From the NCBI RefSeq assembly GCF_008386495.1, contig NZ_VTHJ01000021.1:1-64000 (forward strand): a DNA stretch of 64,000 nt, read 5' to 3'. The position numbers and the translations under genes are program-made. Below are positions 34,501-42,323 of the stretch, in pieces (positions within the stretch are counted from its first letter, which is position 1; each line of letters opens with the position of its first letter). Under the pieces are notes generated by a model. It was not told the origin of the DNA, ran no database searches, and saw only the letters and a list, made by a program, of their open reading frames with translations. Source of the DNA: Streptomyces tailanensis (GTDB lineage Bacteria > Actinomycetota > Actinomycetes > Streptomycetales > Streptomycetaceae).

Positions 34501-34603
34501 TCAGCTCGACGCTCTCCAGCAGCCGCTCGGCGGCCGAGGGATCGGTGAAACCGTGCCGCAGCAGTCGCGTGAACGTGCTGCTCCTGCGCCCCGGCGCCAT
34601 CAT
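31565..34603 (-). CDS. glnE: bifunctional glutamine synthetase adenylyltransferase/adenylyl-removing enzyme GlnE
   Basis: 1012 residues, the normal length. Two GlnE nucleotidyltransferase domains are seen: MGKCGGHELNYVSDVDVIF at residue ~204 and MGRFGGHELGYGSDADVLF at ~734, each with the catalytic Asp pair, and each followed by an HD-like helical domain (DLRPEGRNGPLVRTL; DLRPEGKSGPMVRTL). The enzyme adenylylates and de-adenylylates the regulatory Tyr of glutamine synthetase I in response to nitrogen state. A Gly/Ala tandem stretch encoded at 32717-32768 sits in the linker between the halves. The glnA2 gene lies 2.5 kb away. Confidence 0.96.
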   Translation of the reverse strand: MMAPGRRSSTFTRLLRHGFTDPSAAERLLESVELTAVRNDPVLLDALGATADPDLALLGLVRLLEAQPDRTDRREVLDTLIAAKPLRDRLLGVLGASAALGDHLARHPHDWRALVMYEPQDLHPGIEEFERGLAEATDPVSLRVAYRRCLLSIAARDVCGTTDVAQAAAELADLATATLRAALAIARAAAPEDAAQCRLAVIAMGKCGGHELNYVSDVDVIFVGETADGADEQKAVRAATRLASHMMRICSETTVEGTIWPVDANLRPEGRNGPLVRTLSSHLAYYQRWAKTWEFQALLKARPVAGDLELGEEYVAALEPLVWKAAERENFVADVQRMRRRVVETIPVAEVDRQLKLGPGGLRDVEFAVQLLQLVHGRADTSLRSGTTLDALGALAAGGYVGRADAAQLDAAYRFLRSMEHRIQLYRLRRTHLVPDADTDLRRIGRSLGLRTEPVTELNREWRRHAAVVRRLHEKLFYRPLLDAVAQLAPGETRLSADAARTRLVALGYADPAAALRHLEALASGVSRKAAIQRTLLPVLLGWFADSADPDAGLLNFRKVSDALGRTPWYLRLLRDEGAAAENLARVLSAGRLAPDLLLRAPEAVSLLGDGDGGAGGAGGAGGAGGAGGLEPRERAPLEQEILAAVRRADGAEQAVTVARGVRRRELFRTAARDIVGSYGTESSPAAADQGALVDLVGGAVSDLTAATIAGTLRAVVRDRWGDTLPTRFAVIGMGRFGGHELGYGSDADVLFVHEPREGADEQEAARAANTVVAEMRRLLQLPSADPPLLIDADLRPEGKSGPMVRTLKSYEAYYRRWSLVWESQALLRAEPVAGDEDLGRRFVELIDPLRYPQGGLGDDAVREIRRLKARMESERLPRGADPTLHTKLGRGGLSDVEWTVQLLQLRHGWREPGLRTTRTRAALAAACAAGLVSAEDATVLDEAWVLATRVRNAVMLVRGRAGDTFPSGGRELAAVGRYLGYGPGRGGDMLDDYRRTTRRARAVVDALFYAD

Positions 34604-34668
34604 CCCCGGCCTCCCGTCGCATCAAGCCGATCAGCCAACCAGCCGATCAAGGTCGTACGGCCATGAGC

Positions 34669-35319
34669 CTAACCGGAGTACCTGGCAGAAGCGCCGGCGA
34701 AGGCGAGGATCTCCGGGGCCGCATCGCTGAGGGCCGGGAAGTGGCGGTGTACGCCCGGTGCCGGGGTCGGCGTGTTGACCCCCCATACCGTCATGCCGGC
34801 CCGCAGTCCCGCCTCGACTCCGGAGGGGGCGTCCTCGATGACCAGGCAGTCCTCGGGCCGGACGCCGAGCCGCTCGGCGGCGAGCAGATAGGGCACAGGC
34901 GACGGTTTGCCCTCGTCCACCGCGGCGGCGTCCACGAGGACGGGCGGGACCGGCAGCCCCGTACGCGCGAACCGTCCCCGCACCCGGTGCTCGTAGTTCG
35001 AGGTCACCAGCGCCCATGACCGCGGCGGCAGGGCGCTGAGCAGTTCCGACGCGCCGGCGAAGGCCCCGTAGACGCCGGACCGGACGTCGTCGTCCTCCAG
35101 CTCGTGCAGCAGGGCCAGGCACTCCCCCGGGTCCCGGTCCGGAGCCACCTCCGCGAAGGTCTCCATCGGTCGCGTCCGCAGGGCCACCCGGTAGACCTCG
35201 GCCGCGTCCAGGCCGTATCGCCCCGCCCACGTTCCCCAGACCCGCCGCTGGTTGTCCACGGCGTCGATCAACGTGCCGTCGACGTCGAAGAGGACACACT
35301 TGCCGGGGCCGGGCCGCAC
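34669..35319 (-). CDS. HAD-superfamily phosphatase (beta-phosphoglucomutase/phosphatase-like)
   Basis: 216 residues from a GTG six bases after the DUF305 stop. HAD motif I is VLFDVDGTLID, motif II VTSNYEH, motif III GKPSPVPYLLAAERLG and motif IV CLVIEDAPSGVEAG. The cap domain is alpha-helical (residues ~20-95). Likely a small-sugar phosphatase. It is downstream of and nearly overlapping the DUF305 gene, so translation is probably coupled. The long in-frame extension upstream is the shadow of DUF305. Confidence 0.86.
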   Translation of the reverse strand: MRPGPGKCVLFDVDGTLIDAVDNQRRVWGTWAGRYGLDAAEVYRVALRTRPMETFAEVAPDRDPGECLALLHELEDDDVRSGVYGAFAGASELLSALPPRSWALVTSNYEHRVRGRFARTGLPVPPVLVDAAAVDEGKPSPVPYLLAAERLGVRPEDCLVIEDAPSGVEAGLRAGMTVWGVNTPTPAPGVHRHFPALSDAAPEILAFAGASARYSG

Positions 35320-35324
35320 GAGTC

Positions 35325-36044
35325 TCAGTGCCCCTCGTGTTCCTCGGTCGACGCGGACGTCGACGCGGACGGGCTCGGCTCGTCCGTCGAGGCATCTCCG
35401 GACTCCCCGGCGGACGACCTCGGCGCGGCCCCCCGCTCCTTGAGCATCCCGGTCATCAGCGTGATCTCGGACTCCTGGCCGTTGACCATGCCCTGCGCGA
35501 GCTTCTTCTCGACGCCGACCGTGCACTTGGCGACGCAGCCCTCCGCCATGTGGATGCCGCCCTTGTGGTGGTCGGTCATCAGCTGGAGGAAGAAGATCTC
35601 GGCCTGCTTGCCGTCGAGGGTGTTGAGCTTCTCCATCTCGGCGTTGGTGGCCATGCCGGGCATCAGGGCGCCGTCCTCGCCGGAGGCCATGTCGCCCATG
35701 CCCATCCAGGCCATCGGCTTGTCCGAGGACACCTTCGGCAGGCCCCACAGATCGAGCCAGCCGATCATCATGCCGCGCTGGTTGGCCTGCGTCTGCGCGA
35801 TGTCGTACGCGAGCCGCCGGACCTCCTCGTCGTCCGTGCGGTCGCGCACGATGTACGACATCTCGACGGCCTGCTGGTGATGGACGGCCATGTCCCGGGC
35901 GAACCCCGCGTCCGCGGAGTCGGCGGCGGGGGCCGCGAGGCCGGAGTCGTCGCCGTCGGCGACCGCGTATGTGATCGCCCCGGCCGCGACGAGCACCGCC
36001 GCCGCCCCGGAGGCGATCCAACCGATGTGCTTCATGTTCCCCAC
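35325..36044 (-). CDS. DUF305 exported protein with His/Met-rich motifs
   Basis: About 239 residues from a GTG; an ATG four codons in is equally possible. The N-terminal helix HIGWIASGAAAVLVAAGAIT anchors or exports it. DUF305 hallmarks are AGFARDMAVHHQQAVEMS and FFLQLMTDHHKGGIHMA: paired His-His motifs in a ferritin-like four-helix bundle, with many Met. Two Cys lie in AEGCVAKCT. A role in metal (copper) handling is proposed for the family but not shown here. The C-terminus is Ser/Glu-rich and ends EEHEGH. Confidence 0.87.
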   Translation of the reverse strand: MGNMKHIGWIASGAAAVLVAAGAITYAVADGDDSGLAAPAADSADAGFARDMAVHHQQAVEMSYIVRDRTDDEEVRRLAYDIAQTQANQRGMMIGWLDLWGLPKVSSDKPMAWMGMGDMASGEDGALMPGMATNAEMEKLNTLDGKQAEIFFLQLMTDHHKGGIHMAEGCVAKCTVGVEKKLAQGMVNGQESEITLMTGMLKERGAAPRSSAGESGDASTDEPSPSASTSASTEEHEGH

Positions 36045-36111
36045 TGTGCCAGGCCGCTGTCGTCGGTCAGCTGTCGTCGGTCAGCAATCGTCAACTGTCA
36101 GTCGTCAGTCG

Positions 36112-36774
36112 TCAGGAGACGCCGTTGGTGCAGGCGGCACCCGGCTCGGGCGTCTGCTCGCCCTGGACGTACTTCTCGAAGAACTTGTCGAGGTTCGGGT
36201 CCGTGGCGCTGGTGACCGTGCGCTGCGCGCCCCACGCGCTGAGCATGATCGGGTCCTTCTGGTCGTCGACCGGGCTCATCAGCGTGTACGGGGTCTTCTT
36301 GACCTTCTCCGCGAGCGCCTTGACGTCGGCGTCGGAGGCCTTGCTGTTGTACGTCACCCAGACCGCGCCGTGCTCCAGGGAGTGGACGGCGTTCTCGTTC
36401 TTGATGGCCTTGTCGTAGACGTCGCCGTTGCAGTTCTGCCAGACCGGGTTGTGGTCGCCGCCGACCGGGGGCTCCATCGGGTAGTCCACGGACTTGGTGA
36501 CGTGGTTCTGGGAGAGCTTGGTACTCCAGGTCTTCACGCCGTCCGAGCCGGTCTTCCACTTGCCCGTGGCCTTGGAGTCGCTCGCCGAGTTGCTGCCGCT
36601 GTCGTCGGACTGGGACTGGACCAGGACCGTACCGCCCACCACGAGGCCGCCGACTATCAGCACGCTGGCACCGATCGTGAGGATCCGGTTCCGGCGCTCC
36701 CGGGAGCGCTCGGCACGGCGCATCTCCTCGATGCGCGCCTTGCGCGCCGCGCTGCTGTTGTTCTTGGCGGCCAT
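36112..36774 (-). CDS. DUF3105 membrane-anchored protein
   Basis: 220 residues. A cytoplasmic basic helix (EEMRRAERSRERRNR) precedes one membrane span (ILTIGASVLIVGGLVVGGT). The outside domain shows DUF3105 motifs: YPMEPPVGGDHNPVWQNC, HSLEHGAVWVTYN and MSPVDDQKDPIMLSAWG. Two Cys remain (WQNC, AACTNG). It lies directly upstream of the DUF305 gene, a pairing common in actinomycetes. Function unknown. Repeated TCGTCGGTCAGC blocks separate the two genes. Confidence 0.88.
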   Translation of the reverse strand: MAAKNNSSAARKARIEEMRRAERSRERRNRILTIGASVLIVGGLVVGGTVLVQSQSDDSGSNSASDSKATGKWKTGSDGVKTWSTKLSQNHVTKSVDYPMEPPVGGDHNPVWQNCNGDVYDKAIKNENAVHSLEHGAVWVTYNSKASDADVKALAEKVKKTPYTLMSPVDDQKDPIMLSAWGAQRTVTSATDPNLDKFFEKYVQGEQTPEPGAACTNGVS

Positions 36775-37155
36775 GGCGTGAGTCCTTAGTGGGGGATGAG
36801 GCGGATGGGACGGTCGGACCAGCTGATCGTAATTTGATCGGCTCCCTCTCGTAAACGAGGGATCCCGCCTCCATGCTCCCTCCGCGGACCGGTCCCGTCG
36901 CCCGGAGAATGACACAGGCGTTACGGATGTCGGCGCGAGCAGGCAAGATGGGCGGCAGAGCGATAGGGCAGTGGTAGAGCAGCAGAGCCAGCGGTACACC
37001 TGCCGTACGCCGGGCGTTCAGCCCGAGGTCGGTTTCCCGATCAAGGTGCGCAACGCGCACGAAATGGTGTTGTGGTGTGATGCTCAGGTGCCCGATCGTC
37101 TCCCGTCGCTCGGGAGCAGGCGGCCTGACCAGCAAGGAATGGATGGAAGCGGAAG

Positions 37156-38517
37156 ATGGACAAGCAGCAGGAGTTCGTGCTCCGTACGTTGGAGGAGCGC
37201 GACATCCGTTTCGTACGCCTGTGGTTCACGGACGTGCTGGGCTTCCTGAAGTCCGTGGCCGTGGCCCCTGCCGAGCTGGAACAGGCGTTCGATGAGGGCA
37301 TCGGCTTCGACGGCTCGGCCATCGAGGGCTTCGCCCGGGTGTACGAGTCCGACATGATCGCCAAGCCGGACCCGTCGACGTTCCAGGTCCTGCCGTGGCG
37401 CGCGGAGGCCCCGGGCACCGCCCGTATGTTCTGCGACATCCTCATGCCGGACGGCTCCCCGTCCTTCGCCGACCCGCGGTATGTGCTGAAGCGGGCCCTG
37501 GCCAAGGCCTCCGACCTGGGGTTCACCTTCTACACCCACCCCGAGATCGAGTTCTTCCTGCTGAAGGACAAGCCGACGGACGGCTCACGGCCGACCCCGG
37601 CCGACTACTCGGGCTACTTCGACCACACCCCGCACAACGTCGGCATGGACTTCCGCCGCCAGGCGATCACCATGCTGGAGTCGATGGGCATCTCGGTCGA
37701 GTTCTCCCACCACGAGGGCGCGCCCGGCCAGCAGGAGATCGACCTGCGCTACGCCGACGCCCTCTCCACGGCGGACAACATCATGACGTTCCGCCTGGTC
37801 ATGAAGCAGGTGGCGCTGGAGCAGGGCGTCCAGGCGACGTTCATGCCGAAGCCGTTCAGTGAGCACCCGGGCAGCGGCATGCACACGCACCTTTCGTTGT
37901 TCGAAGGCGACCGGAACGCGTTCTACGAGTCGGGCGCGGAGTACCAGCTGTCGAAGGTGGGCCGCTCCTTCATCGCGGGCCTGCTGAAGCACGCGGCCGA
38001 GATCGCCGCGGTCACCAACCAGTGGGTCAACTCCTACAAGCGCATCTGGGGCGGCTCCGAGCGCACGGCGGGCGCCGGCGGCGAGGCCCCCTCGTACATC
38101 TGCTGGGGCCACAACAACCGCTCCGCCCTGGTCCGCGTCCCTATGTACAAGCCCGGCAAGACGGGCTCGGCACGGGTCGAGGTCCGCTCCCTGGACTCCG
38201 GCGCGAACCCGTACCTCGCCTACGCGATGCTCCTGGCCGCCGGCCTCAAGGGCATCGAGGAGGGCTACGAGCTCCCGCCGGGCGCCGAGGACGACGTCTG
38301 GGCCCTTTCCGACGCCGAGCGCCGCGCCATGGGCATCGAGCCCCTCCCCCAGAACCTCGGCGAGGCCCTGACCCTCATGCAGCGCAGCGACCTCGTCGCC
38401 GAGACCCTCGGCGAACACGTCTTCGACTTCTTCCTCCGCAACAAGCGGCAGGAGTGGGAGGAGTACCGCAGCGAGGTCACGGCGTTCGAGCTGCGGAAGA
38501 ACTTGCCGGTGCTGTAG
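37156..38517 (+). CDS. glnA2: glutamine synthetase-like protein GlnA2 (probable gamma-glutamylpolyamine synthetase)
   Basis: 453 residues with GGAAG before the ATG. The beta-grasp domain (FVRLWFTDVLGFLKSVAV) and catalytic domain (DILMPDGSPSFADPRYVL, YTHPEIEFFLL, HHEGAPGQQEIDLRYADAL, GSGMHTHLSLFEG, RSLDSGANPYLAYAM) are complete. The sequence is the GlnA2 type (SCO2241-like as I remember it), not the biosynthetic GlnA1. Streptomyces paralogues of this group glutamylate polyamines. Tyr371 in GYELPPGAED aligns with the adenylylation site of GSI. Followed by a strong terminator. Confidence 0.9.
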   Translation: MDKQQEFVLRTLEERDIRFVRLWFTDVLGFLKSVAVAPAELEQAFDEGIGFDGSAIEGFARVYESDMIAKPDPSTFQVLPWRAEAPGTARMFCDILMPDGSPSFADPRYVLKRALAKASDLGFTFYTHPEIEFFLLKDKPTDGSRPTPADYSGYFDHTPHNVGMDFRRQAITMLESMGISVEFSHHEGAPGQQEIDLRYADALSTADNIMTFRLVMKQVALEQGVQATFMPKPFSEHPGSGMHTHLSLFEGDRNAFYESGAEYQLSKVGRSFIAGLLKHAAEIAAVTNQWVNSYKRIWGGSERTAGAGGEAPSYICWGHNNRSALVRVPMYKPGKTGSARVEVRSLDSGANPYLAYAMLLAAGLKGIEEGYELPPGAEDDVWALSDAERRAMGIEPLPQNLGEALTLMQRSDLVAETLGEHVFDFFLRNKRQEWEEYRSEVTAFELRKNLPVL

Positions 38518-38550
38518 GCGCTGGTCAGAGGGGTTTCCCTCCAGAAGCAT

Positions 38551-38583
38551 GTGGGGCCGACGGTCGCGAACCGTCGGCCCCAC
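38551..38583 (+). terminator. glnA2 terminator
   Basis: Perfect 14-base arms GTGGGGCCGACGGT and ACCGTCGGCCCCAC with a CGCGA loop, 34 bases after the glnA2 stop. Confidence 0.8.
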
Positions 38584-38601
38584 GGTAGTTCTTCGAGATG
38601 G

Positions 38602-39597
38602 GTGGATCAGACGGTGTCGCATCGGGCCGTAGCAGCCGGAGTAGGTCTCGCGCGGGTGATGGCGCACTGCGGGGGCAGCCCAGCGGCAGCCGTGCACTAT
38701 CTGGCGGGTGCCATCGCCTCCGCGCCTGAGAATCCCGAGCCCTATACGGTTCTTGCCGAGTTGTGGAGGGACAAGCCGTCGGAACTGGCCCAGGTCGTTC
38801 AGGACGCCAGCTCGTTGAGGGCGGTACTGGCGCAGTCGTACATCAGCTTCCTTGAGGACGACATGGACGACGCGGCGCTGGCGATCGGATCGGTTACGGG
38901 TGCGCAACCCGACATCGCATGGGCCAAAGCCCCCTGGTTCAGCGATGAACGTTTTCTCGGTGTGGTGAGTTCCGACGCGCTGGCCGAGGCCGCGATGCGG
39001 ACGATGGACTATGGGCATGGTCTGGACACCGAAAGCATGCGGGAACGGTTCCGGCCCTGGTTCCATGCCATAGACGCGGTCTCTGCCCGCCAGCCGTTGC
39101 CGGAGGCGTTGGCCAAGATGGCGATCCTGCTGCGGGCATGCGGTCTCACCGATGCGTCGTTCGCCCTCTGCGACCAGGCCGACTCCATTGAGCGGATCAT
39201 GCTGACGGAAGTCGTGCGAGCGGGTACGTGGCGCAAACTGGGTGACCCTGAACAGACCGCGGCCGCGTTCGAGCGCGCTCTTGCCCTGGACCCGGCCAAC
39301 TGGTCGCTCTGTCTCGACCTGGCCGACGTGCGCGCCGAACAGGGCGACTTCACCGCGGCGGTCCAGCTGATCGATCAGGGACTGAAGCACGAGCCGACTG
39401 AGCTCACACTTCGCGCGGCCGGAGCCGCCTACCGAGCACGACTTACCGGCTCGCCCGCCGAACTGAGCGAACTCATCGAACTGGCGCCGAATCTGCCGAA
39501 CGACTCGTACCGCGGCCTGCTGATCGATCACGCATGCGCTGGTCCTGCCCTGCCTGCCAACCTCGTGGCTGCGGCCCGCCGCATCCAGAACAGCTGA
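38602..39597 (+). CDS. TPR-repeat protein of unknown function
   Basis: 331 residues from a GTG just after the glnA2 terminator; the longer frame would start inside the terminator. The sequence is a series of helical pairs with TPR spacing: GGSPAAAVHYLAGAIASAPE, LGDPEQTAAAFERALALDPA, DLADVRAEQGDFTAAVQLID. The C-terminus ends AARRIQNS. No catalytic motif. Its partner is unknown; the next region is a gene graveyard, so it may itself be accessory. Confidence 0.72.
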   Translation: MDQTVSHRAVAAGVGLARVMAHCGGSPAAAVHYLAGAIASAPENPEPYTVLAELWRDKPSELAQVVQDASSLRAVLAQSYISFLEDDMDDAALAIGSVTGAQPDIAWAKAPWFSDERFLGVVSSDALAEAAMRTMDYGHGLDTESMRERFRPWFHAIDAVSARQPLPEALAKMAILLRACGLTDASFALCDQADSIERIMLTEVVRAGTWRKLGDPEQTAAAFERALALDPANWSLCLDLADVRAEQGDFTAAVQLIDQGLKHEPTELTLRAAGAAYRARLTGSPAELSELIELAPNLPNDSYRGLLIDHACAGPALPANLVAAARRIQNS

Positions 39598-39599
39598 GG

Positions 39600-39770
39600 C
39601 TCGCACGGGCCAGTTCGACGAGCAGACCGGGCAGGGCGGGCAATGCGCGTGTACTGGGCGGCCAGCCGCCAGGTGACCGTCTCGTCCACGGCCGCGCGGA
39701 GTTCGCGGAGGGGCCGAGCAGGACCGTCCTCGGGAATCTCGCAGACGGCAAGCGTGGAGGACAGCATGGG
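39600..39770 (-). pseudogene. internal fragment of an XRE-type regulator
   Basis: Across two frames the strand reads EIPEDGPARPLRELRAAVDE, VTWRLAAQYTRIARP and then ALPGLLVELARA. This recalls the post-HTH region of streptomycete XRE/TPR regulators. The helix-turn-helix and the C-terminus are missing, and a frameshift separates the halves. Confidence 0.5.
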
Positions 39771-40032
39771 CAGTTGCTCATGGACAGCCGTATGTGTGGT
39801 ACTCCGATCACTGAGCGCTCAGTGAGCTACCGACGCTGGCGGACGGTCGCCTTTGACGGGTGCAGCAGCCTGGCCGTACCCGGCCATGAACGGAACTGGG
39901 CCTGGCTGGGCCGCCCCGCCAGCCGGCTCGGCCAGGCGGGATACCCCAGGCTGATGCTCTGCTGACCCGCACCGCACCGAACACCTACAAGATCACCCCG
40001 GCCGACACCTTGACACCACCCCACGTCCCTTA

Positions 40033-41782
40033 AGGGGTTGCGGATTATTAACTCGCTGTCTTGATCTTGTGTGGGACGGTGAGGCCTACCGTGCTCGTGT
40101 GGTCGTAGAGGTGCTCCAGGGTGGCGAGTTGGTGGTCGGCGGGGTGGATGATGTGTCCGGCCGTGCCGAGGAGTTGGCGGATGTCGCGGATGCGCCGGTT
40201 GATGGTTTCGGGGGTGACGCCGAAGAGGAGGGCGATGGCGACCTGCGGGAGTCCAAGCCGGTAGTGGAGGAGGGTGGCCAGGAGCCGGTCGGCGAGGGTT
40301 CATGGGGCGCCGTCCGGTGCCGGGAGCCGCCAGACGGGGCCGGTGGCCGCGCCGCTTGTCCAGGTGGGCTTCTCGCTGGTCCTCGTGGAGGCCGGTGAGC
40401 GTGGTGATCAGTGTGTCCCACTCGTGGGCCGGCATTCCGGTCAGGGCGGGGTGGCAGAGCCAGGCGAGGTCGGGGCTGGGTTGGTCGAAGGGGTCCGGTG
40501 CGTCATTGGCCTGGGCGTATGCCTCGGGTCGCAGCGTGTGGTTCCAGTCGCCGTGCCACTCGTGGCGGTGCAGGGGCAGGGCATCCATCTGCCGGTCGCC
40601 GATCCGGACTGCGGTCTCGTAGGTGGTGGTGTCGAGTTCGGCGTGCACCGTCAGCCCGGTGCGGGTGGCCGTCGCGGCGATGCTGTTCACGATGACTTCG
40701 TGGCTCGTCAGGGGCCTGCCGCGCCAGTTCATGGTGATGTGGGAGAACAGCCGGTGCTCCACTTTGTTCCATTTTGAAGTACCTGGCGGAAAGTGACAGA
40801 CGGTGATTGCCAGGCCGGTCTCCAGGGCCAGGGCGGCGAGTTCGGCCTTCCAGGCGCGGGTGCGGTAGCCGTTCGAGCCGCCCGCGTCCGCGGTGATCAG
40901 CAGCCGCCGGGAGTGCGGATAGGCGCCGCGCCCTTGGCTGTTCCACCAGCGGCGGATGGACTCCACGGCGAACGCGGCGGTGTCGTGGTCCGTGCCGACG
41001 CTGACCCATCCGGTGTTCGCGGCCAGATCGTAGATCCCGTACGGGATGGCCTTGCCCAGCTCCGGATCCGGGAAGTCGTGCGTCCGCACCTGGACCGGCT
41101 CGCCCTCACGGTGCCACTCGCCGCCGGCGTTCTTGTAGTTGCCGACCACTTCCTTCTTCTTGGTGTCGACGCTGACCACCGGGTCCCCGGCGGCCTGGTG
41201 TTCCTTGGCCCGCTCGTTGATATAGCGGAACTGGCCGTCGCGGTCCGGGTGTTGCCTGCCTTCGATGGTCTTGGCGTTGCCCTGCAGGCTGAAGCCCTCC
41301 TCGCGCAGCAGGTCGGCCACGGTTTCCGCTGAAATGCGATGGCCCTGCCGAGTCAGCTCGCCGGCCAGGTGGCGGGTCGACTTCGTCGTCCAGCGCAGCG
41401 GCGACATCGGATCACCCCTTACGTCCGGCTCGACGAGGGCCAGCAGGGCAGGCCGCAGCCCGGGATCGAGATCCACCGCCCGCTTGCGGCCCCGCCCTTC
41501 CGGCGGACCCGATCCAACGGGGCCACCCCGGACTCCAGTTCTGCTACTCCGCGGGAGACGGTGCCCTCACGCACCCCGGCTGCACGGGCCACTGCCCGGA
41601 TCCCTCCATGCCCCAGCGACCGGGCCTCCGCTCCCATGGCCAACCGGCGCTGACGCTCGTCCAAATGCGGGAACAACGCCTCGAACTTCGCGGCTAGATC
41701 CGCCTCAACCCCGCCCAGCATCCCCATACCACGCCAACGACCAGCACTCAGGGAAGCAACGATTTGTTTCTCCGCAAGTCCT
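40033..41782 (-). mobile_element. ISAzo13-family insertion sequence (decayed)
   Basis: The element is bounded by imperfect inverted repeats AGGGGTTGCGGA (40033-40044) and TCCGCAAGTCCT (41771-41782), 10 of 12 matching. It holds a single broken transposase. It lies beside fragments of two other IS families. Target duplications are not evident. Confidence 0.7.
40048..41727 (-). pseudogene. ISAzo13-family transposase with two frameshifts
   Basis: The N-terminus (ADLAAKFEALFPHLDERQRR, RAVARAAGVREGTVSRG) is in one frame. The catalytic body (LAGELTRQGHRISAETVADL, VVSVDTKKKEVVGNYKN, SVGTDHDTAAFAVESI, LLITADAGGSNGYRTR, VCHFPPGTSKWNKVEHRLFS) is in a second from about 41480. The C-terminus (LLHYRLGLPQVAIALLFGV, RDIRQLLGTAGHIIHP, HKIKTAS) is in a third from about 40350. 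DDE residues appear in VDTKKK, TADAGGSN and NKVEH. Two separate shifts make programmed frameshifting unlikely; it is a decayed gene. Confidence 0.82.
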
Positions 41783-41798
41783 AACTTCGCGGCATTGC

Positions 41799-42089
41799 GT
41801 CATCGCCGCCCACACCCAGCTCCGCCTCCTCCGCCAGGCCGCCACCGACTTGCGACGGCCGTGGGAGAAGCCCGCCGGGCCCGGCCGCCTCACCCCGGCC
41901 CGAGTCCGCCGGGGGTTCAGGAACCTCCGCCCGCGCCTCGCCTGCCCGACCCGTGCGCCGAAACCCTCAACTCCCGGTCCCGGACGGCCACTTGGATCGA
42001 AGAACCGGCGGCCCGCCACCCGCTACGACGTGGGTAGAACGGTCAGGCGGTCCGAGGCCATCGCCGAACGTGACCAGGTCAGACCATAG
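41799..42089 (+). pseudogene. C-terminal fragment of a streptomycete DDE transposase
   Basis: VIAAHTQLRLLRQAATDLRR, then PWEKPAGPGRLTPARVRRGF and PGPGRPLGSKNRRPATRYD form the C-terminal tail of the same transposase family whose N-terminal/middle part sits at 20111-20590. The join to upstream sequence is 17 bases beyond the ISAzo13 repeat, so that element may have truncated it. Confidence 0.72.
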
Positions 42090-42132
42090 AGAGGCTGAGG
42101 ACCGGAGCCACACCCCAAGCCATGGCCGCCCT

Positions 42133-42246
42133 CGAGAACTGGCCATCGGCCCCCTCCGGCTCACCGGCCGCCCAAACATCGCCGTCGGCCTCCGCCACCA
42201 CGCCCGTAACCCCGCCGGGCCTTTGGCCACCTTGGACATCAGGTGA
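42133..42246 (+). pseudogene. C-terminal fragment of an ISAs1 transposase
   Basis: RELAIGPLRLTGRPNIAVGL followed by RHHARNPAGPLATLDIR is the conserved ISAs1 C-terminus. This is the portion missing from the ISAs1 fragment at 17546-18121, but on the opposite strand. Confidence 0.65.
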
Positions 42247-42323
42247 TCAAACCGGACACCCCGCGAGAACGACGCAGCCCTGGCGGCGTAGCCCACCGGT
42301 GGGACCTGCGGCCCCGCCCATGG

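Noticed and set aside
33005..34666. 553-codon plus-strand frame opposite glnE
   Set aside because: Shadow of the glnE coding strand; no ribosome site or domain.
36940..37060. tRNA-like GGCAGTGGTAGAGC stretch upstream of glnA2
   Set aside because: No complete cloverleaf or acceptor pairing could be drawn.
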